Positions 36,736-48,514 of a stretch of DNA of 64,000 nucleotides are shown in pieces. Made by a program: the position numbers and the translations under genes. The notes under the pieces are model-generated. The model ran no database searches. It had not been told where the DNA came from and saw nothing but the letters and a program-made list of their open reading frames with translations. Position 1 is the stretch's first letter, and each line of letters opens with the position of its first letter. The stretch comes from Castor canadensis (taxonomy: Eukaryota; Chordata; Mammalia; Rodentia; Castoridae). Location of the stretch: positions 67,832,951 through 67,896,950 of the forward strand of contig NC_133402.1 of the NCBI RefSeq assembly GCF_047511655.1, given 5' to 3'.

Positions 36736-36749
36736 CTGCAAAGCAACTT

Positions 36750-36959
36750 ATTGTTATTGTTATTATTATTATTATTATTTTGCAGTACTGGGGTTTGAAC
36801 TCCAGGCCCTCACCTTGAGCCACTCCACCATCACTTTTTTTTTTGTGATGGATTTTTTTTAAAATAGGGTCTCATGAGCTATTTGCCCAAGTTGGCTTCA
36901 AACCATGATCCTCCTGATCTCTGCTTCCTGATTAGCTAGGGTTACAGGCGTAAGCCTGG
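36750..36959 (-). mobile_element. B1-ID dimeric SINE with TSD (antisense)
   Basis: A (TTA)n-type A-rich tail at 36750-36779 is followed by the reversed tRNA-like part ('tactggggtttgaactccaggc', 'cttgagccac') and the reversed B1 head ('ggtctcatgagctatttgccc', 'ctgatctctgcttcctgattagctagggttacaggcg'). The flanking repeat CTGCAAAGCAACTT at 36736-36749 and CTGCAAACCAACTT at 36960-36973 (13 of 14) is the TSD. Confidence 0.92.
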
Positions 36960-36973
36960 CTGCAAACCAACTT

Positions 36974-39085
36974 TTTAACAGTTTAATATCTAAAGTCACT
37001 TTAAATCAAGGAGTATCTGTAGGGAATTTCAGTAATATTCAACTGTTTGTTAAGTGACTGCTATTAGCCTACCAGAACTCTAAAATACAATGCTTCAATC
37101 ACAGCAAAAAAACAAAATGCACCTAAAGAGCTATCAATTTACCAGATGTTTCATTAGCGACTTGTCACTTTAACATAAATTTTGACAGTTGGAAACAAAC
37201 AGCAAAGTATATGTTTAAAACAGTCAAAAATGACAGGGGAGTATTGCTACTAGCTGTGGTTGTATTAACATTAAATTTTTGCTCATTTTGGTTCTTTCTC
37301 TGCATATAGATGTTCACAAAGGGAAAAATTCTCTTGCAAATGAAAACTAAACTGATGTTTCAAAATATTTTATTAACAAAGAATTCATTACATAGTATTA
37401 ATGCTGTGTGACTACTCTATTTTACATTATCCTTATAGATCAATTTGAAAGGGTTTACTCTTGTTTTTGATATGTTTGTCTGGTTCCTTAGTAGGGGCTT
37501 TTTCTAAATGTCTTAAGTAGAAATGAATGTCTAGAACCTGTGAAGTACTATTAGTGTTTTCTTCCCATACTGAAAAATATTTTTGATTGTGTTCTAGCCC
37601 TATGTTTAAATACTTTTTTAAATCATTTTCAGTCACATATTTATTTTTTTTAATTACTTTTATAACCTTTAAAAAATTTGGAAAGTGGGTGAATATACTT
37701 CATTTTTCTTAAAATGCAAGGGACCTTCCTGTTTCAAATTCTAATTCCAGATGTGCTTCAAGGATTTACTAATCCTTCAATCTGGGTCAAAGTTTTTATT
37801 TTATTATATGTATATATATATATATGCCTTGATTTCACCAAGTGATGTTAAAATCTGTTTTAGATCAATGAATTTAAGTAATCTGAACGGTTAATAAAAG
37901 AGTAAGAATTTTGGAAGATACACATAAGGTTATTTGCTCTTAAAGAGAATTCATGATTGCTAATTTGTTCACTAAGTTCCCTTAGATATCTTCTTCTTAT
38001 ATTAATCGAAGCCCCCCACATCTACTTTGGAAAATGAAGAATTATATCTGTGAAATATATCGACAGCAGCAGATTCTTGCAAAGGAACTATAGATCCCTG
38101 TGATATTCGGCCCCCAGGACACATCAAAGTTAAAAACGGTCTTTGCCCTGCCGAGTTGTTGGATGAGTTAAGCACATATTTAGAAAGGGAAGACATTAAA
38201 AACTGCCTCTCCTTCTGTCCTGCCTCTCAGACCAGGCTGAATGTGTTAGGGTCACAATGTTTGGGTCCAGCCACTTCTGTAAAGACTACTGTTCCTTCCC
38301 CTCCTCCTAGAAATGTTACTCCTTTGATGGTAAAGACTGCATCCAAATACATCCTTATGTCCTTGTGCTAAACACAAACATTACTTCTGTGCCTCTTGGT
38401 TAGTTGGTTGGTTGTTTTTGGTGAAAACTATAAGAAATGTTAAATACATTATCAGTTGCCTGCATTTTAGAAGAGCAATGTCAGGAAGCAACTGTGTTTC
38501 TAACTGCATCTCAGCGCACACTAAAGCATCTTGACCTTCATGCTTGTCTTGCTAAGTGGGGAGCTAGGCAGAAACATTTTGCAATCTGTAGCAAAATGGC
38601 AAGGAAACAGGAAGAGTAATAAAAGGAAAAAAAATAAGTTGAAGATTAATAAGTTTAATACTTCGAAATATCAAGTCAGTGGTTCTTAAGGTGTTGAGAG
38701 GCAAGTAAGGCAAGAATAATATCAGAAATGCCTTGGAAGCACATTAAGCCTGATCATGTCATCCACACCCCTTCCTTCACACCCTTTCCTCTACCCTTTC
38801 CTCCACTCCCCTTGTTGACACCCATCCCATTACAAATCAGCAGCAACCAGCACTGTTACCTCAGGTGTCATAGTGCCACACACCAGCATCCTGGGTGTCA
38901 CCTGCTATGTCACTGGAAATGCAGAATCTTAAACCCCGTCACACTAACTGAAAAAGAATCTGCACTTAACAAAAGCCCAAGTGATCCAAACACACAGGGA
39001 AGTCAGAGGAAGCGCGGTGCACGGTGCCTGTGGCTTGTTCAAATGATTGCATAGAGGTTATTCTCTGGGTCTTTAAATAAAACAG
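36974..39085. other. Inferred intron, no feature but a TA run
   Basis: A (TA)n run is at 37806-37823. No exon, RNA gene or clear repeat recognised. A slightly CpG-bearing patch at 38095-38165 is unexplained. Confidence 0.4.
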
Positions 39086-39089
39086 TTAA

Positions 39090-39325
39090 ATAAAGTTAAC
39101 ATCTATGGAGTAAATATCATGTCAAACATGGCATTCATCCTTCAAACATTGTCTTTTTTTAATCTTCACAACAACCATATGGGATAGTCGCTGTTTTATT
39201 CTCATTTATTGGTTGTTATACTGAGAAGCAATGAGACTGAGCAGATCACCCAAATGTGGTGACTGGTGGAGCCAAGATTCAGACATAGGAAGCCTGGGCT
39301 CTTAGCTGCTACCCAGTGTCTGCTG
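39090..39325 (-). mobile_element. MIR SINE
   Basis: 'aatcttcacaacaaccatatgggatagtc', 'attctcatttattgg', 'actgagaagcaatgagactgagcagatcacccaaatgtgg', 'tggagccaagattcagacatagg' match antisense MIR nearly from end to end. Confidence 0.8.
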
Positions 39326-39604
39326 TACATGAGGCTGCCAACTTTTTAATGCAAACTAATTATTTGAGAATTTATTTAAAGTTATAATTTGAAATTAATT
39401 CCTGTTCCTTCATAGAAAAAAATAAAAGAGATATACTCCATTTTGCTTGTAATTTTTGACTTTCAAGTGCAATTCTGAAGAAGTCTAGAAATTCCTGTTT
39501 TAGTTGGAAAAAATACTAAAACTATGACAGCTCATCCAAACTCGAGGGGTGTTAGTAAGTATGGGGTATTCTTAATATCAGTTATACCTCAATCAAGTTT
39601 TCTG

Positions 39605-39805
39605 AGTTGGGACTGAGTTTTTTTGAACCCAAGGCTTTGACTTACAAAGCAGGCACTCTACCACTTGTGACACTTCTCCAGTCCTTTGTTCTGGTTAATT
39701 TGGAGATGGGGTCTCACAAACTATTTGCTGACCTTGAACCCTAATCTTCCTGATCCCAGTCTCTCAAGTAACTAGGATTACAGGTGTGTGCCACTAGTAC
39801 CCAGT
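39605..39805 (-). mobile_element. B1-ID dimeric SINE (antisense)
   Basis: 'ttgaacccaaggctttgac', 'aagcaggcactctaccacttgtgac', 'tccagtcc' (reversed tRNA part) then 'gatggggtctcacaaactatttgctgaccttgaaccc', 'caagtaactaggattacaggtgtgtgcca' (reversed B1 head). Confidence 0.85.
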
Positions 39806-39842
39806 TTCCTTTTCTTTTCTTTCTTTTTTTTTTTAATGAGGA

Positions 39843-39945
39843 GTGGTAGCAGAGCCCAGTGCCTCTGTACTCCCAGCTACTCAGGGAACTGAGTCCAGGA
39901 GTTCAAGAACAGCCTGGGAAGCATAGAAAAACTTTCTAAAAAGGA
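39843..39945 (+). mobile_element. B1-like monomer SINE (sense)
   Basis: 'gcccagtgcctctgtactcccagctactcagggaactgag', 'caggagttcaagaacagcctgggaagcatag' is a 7SL-derived B1-like unit. It lies tail-adjacent and inverted to the SINE at 39605-39805, so the pair could fold into an RNA hairpin if transcribed. Confidence 0.7.
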
Positions 39946-42089
39946 AAACAAAGAGGAAAGAATAGTATACTTTTAAAAATTAACTTTTCCTATAACTCAC
40001 CAAAAATTTACTGTTTGCCTGTTGGGTCAACATAAGATGTTTCTGGTATTATAAAGAAGGTTATCTGTCAAGACACATAAACTGTTTGGCACACAACTCA
40101 AATTAGATATTGCTTTTCTACATTTGATATAAATACTTATTTACCATGAGCCTGGTTTATAGAACTGTAGTTGAACATAGGTACTACACAGTCAGTACCC
40201 AAGCAAGTGATGACTTATTTTAAGCCAGTGACTCCCCAAATGATTTAGTTCTGAACTATTTCTCCCAGGCTATGCAAATTCTGACAGTGGTCAGGGCAGA
40301 ACGATCCAGCCAAGTGTTCTTGTCTTGACAGTGTCTCATCGGTGTTGGTCTCAGGGAGGCTAGGTTCCCCAGAATCATATCTCAGAGAAGAGTTGTGCCA
40401 GTGGGCCTGAGAAGACATGATTTTCCCTGTAATGAATTTCACCAGCTACTCGAATCTAGGACTTCACTCTTCAGGCAACACTAACATTACAGTGCCTAAC
40501 TCTTAAGTGATAGGCAGGGGCAAAATCAACCCAGGGCTGCCATCAAGCCAAGGAGTGAGGGCTGAGAAGCACCCAAGAGACATAGTCCACATAGCAGTCA
40601 GCATTTCTCGGTGCTGACAAGTGATAGAGTGCCAGTGGTCATCCCCTTTGGACACTTAGAGTCCCACTGGTTTCATTAAGCCCAAATACTTGTGACGATG
40701 GCTAAATACGGTCTGCATCAGTTTTGTTTTGTTTTTTTACCCAGATGGAAAAATCTGACAGCATTTCTTCTTGTAAATGTCATACATTTACAACTCTATC
40801 ATCATAATTTCCTTCACTTTTTTACCCAAATTCTTCTGTTATCCAATTCAAATGCCTTTTTACAGGCTCCAAATATACCCAGCATGCCTACAGAACCAGA
40901 ATGCTCCATTCATCTGGGCGTAATTACCTGCCTCTCTTTCCATTCAAATGGCGTCATGCCACATAAAATACTTCGTGCCATGATGTCTCCCTGCTCTTAA
41001 CCTTCACATAGATAACTGCTGCTGCTTTATCAGGAGTGGAAAAGATTCTGATGTGAGTCCTACATCATGATTTCATGTGATCCCTGTGCTCTGGCCTTTG
41101 ATTTTCCCGAGAGAAGAGATGCACCAGCAGGAATGAGCAGCCACAGTTTTAAGGAAAATTACATAAAACTGTAGCTACCATATATTTTATGCGAATCTAT
41201 AACAATATCACATATAGTAATGTAAATGTTTAATGGCGAGATAATCGTAAGTGAATGAAAGTGTATAAACACAGATCAGACGTGCCATCCTGTGTGCTTT
41301 TGCAGACTTGAAGCTCTGAGTTAGGTGCTAGCTGTTCTAGTGAAAGTAATTTAGTTATAGTTGTACTGACTTGTGAGCAGTCATTTATATATTTTTAAAT
41401 AACTTCATGTTTGTAGAGTAGAAAGCAAGATTGGGAAAAATATACAAGACATCTGAAAAGCTTTTAAGGGTTCTTAATGTCATGTTTCTTTTTTTCTATT
41501 TTTTGTATGTGCTTTCCAAGTTCCCTTTAACAAATCACTTCTCACTGTCTATTCATCTTGGATTTTCTGCTGCTTTCCTTATAACTCAGTCTGGATTTTA
41601 GGTCCCACTGTTGATTCTCTGGCAGATGCTTCTATAAATCTGACCACTTCTGAAATTTTTCCCAATAAGGTATGTTAGAGCCTTACAAAGCAGCCCACTG
41701 TTTTTATACCATCTTGGTAGTTTATAGACGTCATCTCAAGGGAAATGTCTTTTTGCTAACAAGTCCATGTCATGCGAAAATTCTTCTACATTACAAAACC
41801 AGAGTAAAGGTGCTATATGTAGTGGTTTTTTAAAGAGTACACTATACACAATCTTCTTGAAAAGTTCTTCAACTAAAATATCTTAAGAAATCCTCCAAAC
41901 TCATAAAGAGAAACATAACATAAAAATATAAAAGTATTTATATCATTCTAAAAGTACCATAAACAAACTCCAAAGGTAAACCAGAAATATGAGGAAGGTC
42001 TTTTCCACATATTTCACGTAAAATGAGAGTTTTGGACTATAACATGAGCTCTTTACAGGAGGCATTATGAACAATCTCACTGAAACATG
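39946..42089. other. Inferred intron, no feature recognised
   Basis: Open frames up to 102 codons (40692-41000) are AT-rich and motif-free. No exon or repeat could be supported. Confidence 0.4.
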
Positions 42090-42139
42090 AGCAAAGACCG
42101 TGGCAGAGCAAACTACCGAAAACAAGAGTACGGGAAGAA

Positions 42140-42700
42140 GTCCTGCTTCATTCGCAATTAAAGAAATGCAAACTAAAACAACAGACTAAGGAAAAAAAGA
42201 CTTTATGAAATCCAGTTTTTTGGTATCAGTCTTCCATTGTAAACTTTAAAACAAAGGGTGTTTTGTAAATACCTGTCAAAACTTGAGCAAAAGACAAAAG
42301 AGTCGACTTAGAACTTATCCTTCTGATACATTCATGTGAGTAAAAAATGCTCTGTCTAAATATGACCACTCAGATATTTTGTGGCAGCCAAAAGGAAAAT
42401 TGAATAAAAGCAGATTCAGGTCCATTAGTAGAAGACTGGTTAAATAAGTTACCATATGTCAGTACAATGAATGAGATTTTGTATAATCGTCAAATGAAGT
42501 GGATTTATTAAGCTGATGTAGGAAGTTCTGTTAGTCATAGTATTGAGTTAAAACTGGCAAGCGGGATGATATGCTGTATAAAAACATGTATGCATTTTTT
42601 AAAGTTCTAGAAAGATGTACCAAAAACCACTAGTTATAAGTATCTCTGGGAAATGAATCCCGAGACAAAAATCAGAAAGGGTGAAATATTAACTTGTACT
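42140..42700 (+). mobile_element. Ancient L1M/HAL1-type 3' region
   Basis: 'caattaaagaaatgcaaactaaaacaacag', 'tattttgtggcagcc', 'ccattagtagaagactggttaaataagttaccatatg', 'agtacaatgaatgagattttg', 'gtataaaaacatgtatgc' and 'tatctctgggaa' keep the order of an old L1 3' end. Degraded and noncoding. Confidence 0.65.
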
Positions 42701-43046
42701 TTATAGTCTTCTGTATCAACTTGGAGATATTACTAAAAGAAAACAGGGGAAAAAAAGAATGCATTTGGTAAAGTGATACAGTCTCGTTTTCTGTGCCTCT
42801 GATATGTGTCTAGAAGGCATTGGGGAGGATGTTGAACACAGCAGGAAGAGGATGGAGTCCCAGGATAACCACTTCGTACAACCCATGTCTATATAAGGAA
42901 AAATATGTTCTTGATGTGGAACTGATGGTCTCACCCTCTTCCAAAAAATTCCCACTCAGTATGCAGTATTAGGGCTTACTCCGTAAATTAAAAAATAAAT
43001 ATCTGAGCACATTTCTGGATCGTGTTACTCTTTTCTTTTTTTCCAG

Positions 43047-43093
43047 AGTTGACAGGTGACAGCTTGACCTAAAATGGCTGGATTTTTTTCGAA
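43047..43093 (+). CDS. Putative exon 2 with start codon of an unidentified gene
   Basis: A strong acceptor (pyrimidine tract then TTCCAG ending at 43046) precedes a 47-nt exon that ends at 43093 before a perfect GTGAGT donor (43094-43099). ATG at 43074-43076 has A at -3 and G at +4, a near-ideal initiation context, and begins MAGFFS before splicing in phase 2 (codon split AA|). The previous stop, TAA at 43070-43072, is one base upstream. Joined to exon 1 at 33792, the exon-1 ATG opens a 15-codon upstream frame that ends at this TAA. I do not recognise the protein, and later exons are not proven. A chance cryptic exon is the alternative. Confidence 0.45.
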
Positions 43094-43099
43094 GTGAGT

Positions 43100-44885
43100 C
43101 ACTGAAGCCATCCCAGAAAGTCACCACCAGGTGAGTGTCTTGTACCTACAGCACTGTACCTGTCAATAGCTCTTCCGAGACTCAGCAGTGGCGCTGGCAC
43201 AAGAAGCCACCACACCATTGCTCTGTGAAAGAAATAGAAGAAGCAAAAAATAATGAAATCCCAGTCTGCCTCCAGCTTCTCCAAGTGCAGGTTGAGAGCA
43301 TATTAATTTATATGATTTTAAAGACAAAGTGTCAAAATTACGAAGCTACTTCCATTAGTGTGCCACGCAAGGGGTTTGCAATCCCTCAGCAGAGACACTT
43401 TGTGGCCATACCACGGGTGATAGCTTGGAGCTGTGTTCCCCTAGCTGGGGAGGACTCAGCAGGGCCAGCAGGGAAATGACAGTGCTCTCACCAGCCATGT
43501 AGTGGGGACTATGCATCCTCACTTCCAGAAGGCTAAAAAACATAAACCTGAAAATTCGATCTGCTCACCTTCAGAAAACCTACAGCTCAACATCTCACTC
43601 TTGCAAACTTCTCCCTTGCTCCAGTGACAAGCCAAGAGAAAGGAGTGGTATAAAATTGAGGGTGAAGCCCCCTCCACCCCCCCACCCCACCCCCTCGTAA
43701 GCCTCCTGCAGTCCACCCCTGTGATGGGCATGAGTGACTTGGAGTCACAGAGCAGGGCATTAATCTCTCAGAGTTGGGTACATAGAGCAGGAGGGTGATC
43801 TAGGATGGTTTTGTCAGTCCAACTCCTTTCTCATGGGCTTATCTGATATTTTTCATAAAAGTAATCCTTGATTTGTCCAAGTAATAGGGGGAAAAACTCA
43901 AGGGGCAAGCCCTCAGCTTCCCCATTGTCTTCAAGGAATTTGAAAAAGTAGTTTGTACCATTGTGAATGTTGTGATTTCGTCTTTTCAAAGAAGCGGCTA
44001 GTTAGGTGCTAGCCAGGCAGATAAATAATACAAGTGGTGCTGTTCTTCTTTGTGTAGTTGGCAAGTAGGAAAAAATTCCTGGAAGGCACTCCATGGCGGT
44101 GGTGTTAGGAGACTATTTAGGACTGCTTTAATCTCAGAGATAAATATAGTCACATTCTGCACAGTTCTGACACTGGATATCTTTAGGGTTGGTTTTTGGT
44201 TTTTGTTTTGGGGGGCGGGGTGTGCATGTCTTGTTTTGCTTTGTTTTGTTTTGATTTGTGTTGAGGTATAGATAAGCCTGGGCATCTGAGCAGTGCATGT
44301 TTCAGCAAACAGTACAGTAAAATGCATCCCCCAGTTAGGAAGATGGTAAGATGCCAGTTTGTGACAGTCACACCCTTATGGAACACTTCCAAAATGACTA
44401 TGACATCTTGCTTAAGGATAACTAAACAATGAAAAAGGCACATTTTTCAATTTTTAACTTTTTCAATCCTTTAAAGTGTCAGGTCAGTAAGCAAAGCATA
44501 CTTTATTCTGAGAGCTATTTTTGTTTGTTTGTTTGTTTGTTAAAAACTCTGATACTTTACCAATTCGACCACTAACTATGAACTTTGTCCTTCGTTTACT
44601 GTGACGTAATCTCCAAAGCCCCATTTCAAGCTATGGACACGGTACTGAAATACAAAAATCATTTGCTTGCAAAAAGACCTTCTGACCTCTGTAATATCCC
44701 TTTAAAACTTTTACCAACCTACAGGTACAGAACTCTGATCTCTTATTGATTTAAAGCAGTAATGTGCAAACAGCATTTCAGAGCTTGTTTTATAGGTCCA
44801 AAGACTTTGTGTTGAAATCTACTCAGGACAAATGGAGAAAGGCTGATTAGTACATTTAACAGAATAAGGAACATATTCAAAGGCT
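43100..44885. other. Inferred intron with C-rich quadruplex-capable tract
   Basis: A C-rich tract at 43668-43694 gives four or more G runs on the minus strand. A (TTTG)n microsatellite lies at 44518-44540. No gene recognised. Confidence 0.5.
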
Positions 44886-44889
44886 TAAT

Positions 44890-45128
44890 GTGTGTACACC
44901 CCACCATCCAATATGGTAGGCACGTACCACATGTGGCTATTCAATCAGTTCTTTAATAAATATAAGTAACAACAAAACTTAATTGTAAATTTTAAATTAA
45001 TTTATAATTAAATAAATTTAAAATTCATTTGCTCAATTGCACTAGCCACATCTCAAGCTTTCCTACATGCATGTGGTTAGTGGACAGCTAAGATGTAGAC
45101 TGCTTCTCCTTTACAGAAAGTTCTATTG
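44890..45128 (-). mobile_element. hAT-Charlie (MER1-group) DNA transposon fossil
   Basis: 'catccaatatggtaggcacgtaccacatgtggctattcaatcag', a long AT-rich centre, 'gcactagccacat' and a right end 'cagaaagttctattggac', the reverse complement of the 'gtccaatagaactttctg' start of this family. No transposase. Confidence 0.65.
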
Positions 45129-46500
45129 GACAAGACTTCTGTAAACAAATTTATTGGTAATATAGTGAATTTTCAATGCCTCTTGTTAGGAAAATTTTAT
45201 GCTCTATTTAACTTACATGGAAATTTTAATATTTTTGAAATTCCAACTTTCTTAGTGCTATATTACCCAGAATATTGCATGCTCAGGTTGTATCTAAGGA
45301 CTCACAGGCCTCCATCCTTTTCCTGTTAAGGGATTTAGTATTTTATGTATTCTTGTAATGTTCTAGGTTCTTGGTTTCTTAAAAAATTTGTTAAAAGAGG
45401 TAGTTACATTTGTAGTGAGCTCAGGACTAATAGATAAGGCTGTCAGCCCTGTCATCTAGGTTTTCATTTTCCTGCAGTTCTAGATGTGTCTCAGTTGTAC
45501 TGACTTAAACAAAGCAGATTTGTAGTTTTTAAGCAATTTGGAGAACCAAATGAATTAAGCACTATAATACTTCTTTTTCCTTTTCTTATGAAAATATACA
45601 TGCTATTAGAAGTCCCTCTTTTTGTTTGAAATATATATATATATATATTATATTATATTATATATCTGTGGTATATAATTATATATAGTAGTAGTTTGTT
45701 TTTACTTTTAATTAATATAATCAGTAGCTTCTGTAGTAAATTCTTAGGGGGTCTTAGTCATTCTTTTCCACTGAAATGATTCCATTAATAAAATGTCAGT
45801 CTCAATTACTTTCTGAGTCTCATAGCTAGCAATTCAGTTACATTTTCTTCCTTCAGTAATAGTTACACAAGGCAAAAAGATTAAAAACAAATTTGTCTTT
45901 GAATTATTGAAGCACAGACTTGAAATAGCTATATAGCTATCTGTGACAAGGGGGATAAATATCCAGCCAATCCCTTTACACAGATCATAGTATCACTGCC
46001 CAATCAGAGCATAAGCAGTAGAGGTTTGGACCCAGCTCAGACTTTTTAAAGTGCAAATCCCAGGATCTTATCAATAGAAAGAAAGACAAGGTAAATGCTA
46101 ACCATTGTACTTTTTATAATAAGCAAAATGTAACTTGGTTTGTAGAGTAAGCAAGTCTATTCACACAGTTTACCTGCAACAACACAATTCCTTTGCTTAA
46201 ATAACACAGCTAGATGTGCTTAACTCATAGCTGTGCATGAGATGCTACTTTAAGTTTGACTGCTATTAATAATTTAACAATTGAAAGGACTCAGAGAATT
46301 AGCCCTCCGAATTTCTAGGCTGTTTTGCTTGCAGACACAACTTTCAGCTAACTCCAAGAGTGTTGTCATCCCTCCCTTCAACATATTAGTCATTTGAGAC
46401 TTTTAAGGAGACTTAGGAGATGTAGAGGAGTCACATTTGCAGAAAAGTTGAGGATAGCTCAGAGACACAGTAATGCAATGCAAACTGACAGAAGACAACC
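45129..46500. repeat. Inferred intron with AT microsatellite
   Basis: (AT)n with TATTA variants at 45632-45690. No gene or RNA recognised elsewhere in the stretch. Confidence 0.5.
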
Positions 46501-46504
46501 ACTG

Positions 46505-46606
46505 TTGGCAGAGTGGCTCAAGCGGTAAGAGCACCTGCCTAACAAGCATGAGACAGTGAGTTCAAACCCCAGTGCCACCAAGAAACAATAACAAAAAAAA
46601 AAAAAA
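46505..46606 (+). mobile_element. tRNA-derived SINE monomer
   Basis: 'ggcagagtggctcaagcggtaagagcacctgcctaacaagc' (A-box region) and 'gttcaaaccccagtgccacc' (B-box region) followed by an A-rich tail. It is a SINE, not a tRNA gene: the sequence does not close into an acceptor stem and has a long A tail. Diverged flanks GACAACCACT (46494-46503) and GATAATCACT (46607-46616) may be the TSD. It is among the best preserved tRNA-like copies in the window. Confidence 0.85.
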
Positions 46607-46804
46607 GATAATCACTTACCTGGAACATGATCTTTTATGCCCTCCCAGAATTTAAACATGCTAGACTTACCCAGAAAACCTGAGACAGAGGAACAGTGTG
46701 GTACTGCAAGCCCCAGATCTAATCAGGAACAATGTTTTTCTCCTTTCACCAAGGTAAGGTCAGAATATTTCTGCACACAAAACAGACACCATAAAGAAAG
46801 AAAC

Positions 46805-46925
46805 AGTCATGTGAGGTGGTGCCCATCTTTAATTCCAGCACTGTGGAGACAGAGGCAGGAGGATTACAAGGTCAAAGCTAGCCTGGGGTACATAGAGAGA
46901 CCATGTCTGAAAAGAAAAAACAGAA
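46805..46925 (+). mobile_element. B1-like SINE monomer
   Basis: 'catgtgaggtggtgcccatctttaattccagcactgtgg', 'aggcaggaggattacaaggtcaaagctagcctggggtacatagagagaccatgtct' is a canonical rodent B1-type unit with an A-rich end. Confidence 0.85.
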
Positions 46926-48510
46926 GGAAGTAGGGCCACTGTAGGTAAAACCAAGCGGGAGGGCAGAGCTGTCTCTTGGTTAGACTCTACCTGTGCCTTG
47001 GCTCCTTAGTCATGCTGCTAGGACAAAGAGGAAAAGTACATAGGGCATTTTGCTGCCTCCTGGTCCCTCCTCCAGATGGGATGGGTGATAAGAGGCTAAA
47101 ACAGCAAGAACAAAGCAAGAAATCTGCTTGGGCAAAGTGACAACCATGCACATTTGGGTCAACAATGATAAATGACAATAGCATCTCATGTGACTGATGT
47201 ATAAAATTATTGCATAACACTGAAAGGTCCGTGTATTTGATCCAGCCCTCAGTCATTGATGAATCCTAGTCTTTGATTCACATAGAGTGTGTTTATCTAT
47301 GCACAACTGAACAAGTAAGGAGTCTTGGAAATGGTCCTGTGGAATTTTTGGCCCAAGTGCATCAATTGGGTTTGGGGAAACTGAAGTCAGAGGAGGCTCC
47401 CCCTGGATTTCTGCCAACATTTAAATTTAATTAGATGGGTGACTTAGACAAAACATGCCATCTGAATTGAAGAGAAATATAGTATGTATATTCCAGTAAG
47501 GGAAAGAAAATCTGCTCTAGAATAAACATTTGTAAATTTTGAAAGTTTCATTTATTTTAGATTCCTTAAGATAATGTGACAAAGTCCACAAACCTAATTC
47601 AATGTGAGTATCTGTGAGGAGATCTATGTAGCCTATTTTGTGATTTTTGTCTTCGTTGGAATATACTTCAAAACTCCTTAATCTTCATATTTAACCACTT
47701 TAGTCTTTTCTAGTTTCCATAGTGTCCCCATCCATCAATCCATATTGTTTTGGGGGGGAGGGAATATATACATCATATATCCCAAAAGAAGATAATTCTT
47801 CAAACTATCTCAGAAATTCATTTTAACAATTAAGAACCCTTAAGCTAAATAGAAAAATTCATTTTGCAGGAAACTTTGATTCAATGTGTATAATTAGTTT
47901 TAGTTAACTTTATTAATGAAATGTTGCAAATCAATTAAGTTTGCAAAAATCAGATACTGAGGACCCAAGAGGGGCTATTTCTCTCCCAGGAGGGGAAGGT
48001 GTTAGACAATTTTGCTGGGAAGCAAATGTAATTAGATTTGATTTGCTCAGAATTCCCGTCCTGATTGGAATCAGGCACCTATCTAAGACTGAGGATGTGG
48101 TTGGGAAAGAGACAGAAAAATTATTATGACTTAGAAAGTGTCATCATGGGCCCATTGACCACAAGAGGCACTGAAGAGGGCCTTTGAAACCACGGGCTTT
48201 ATTCACAGAGGGCTATATTTTCAATTTCTTTGTCAAATCTTAATGCCTTCAAGTAGGGCTACATATAAACTCTCATACTTGTCACAGACCTCACCACTCC
48301 CATATGCCTCATATCCAGTGCTCCACACATTGATTTGGCTCTGCAAATCCCAGCGGTACTTCAGTTTTTACCTATTTTGAGTGAGATGTCCTCAAGTTTC
48401 TTTTCTCTAAAGTAGAAATATCAAAGAAACATCAAGACAGTAAGAATCCTCCTGAAGGAACACCATCTTAAACACAAAGGACTCCTACTTAGGAGAGCAG
48501 TCTGCAGCAG
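46926..48510. other. Inferred intron, possibly conserved patches
   Basis: No repeat recognised. The stretch 47990-48080 has homeodomain-like words (GTAATTAGATTTGATTTGC) inside moderately complex DNA, a look seen in conserved enhancers, but conservation cannot be judged from one genome. Confidence 0.3.
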
Positions 48511-48514
48511 GTTC

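Noticed and set aside
46505-46606. Possible tRNA gene
   Set aside because: A and B boxes are present but the ends do not pair as an acceptor stem and an A-rich tail follows, so it is a tRNA-derived SINE.
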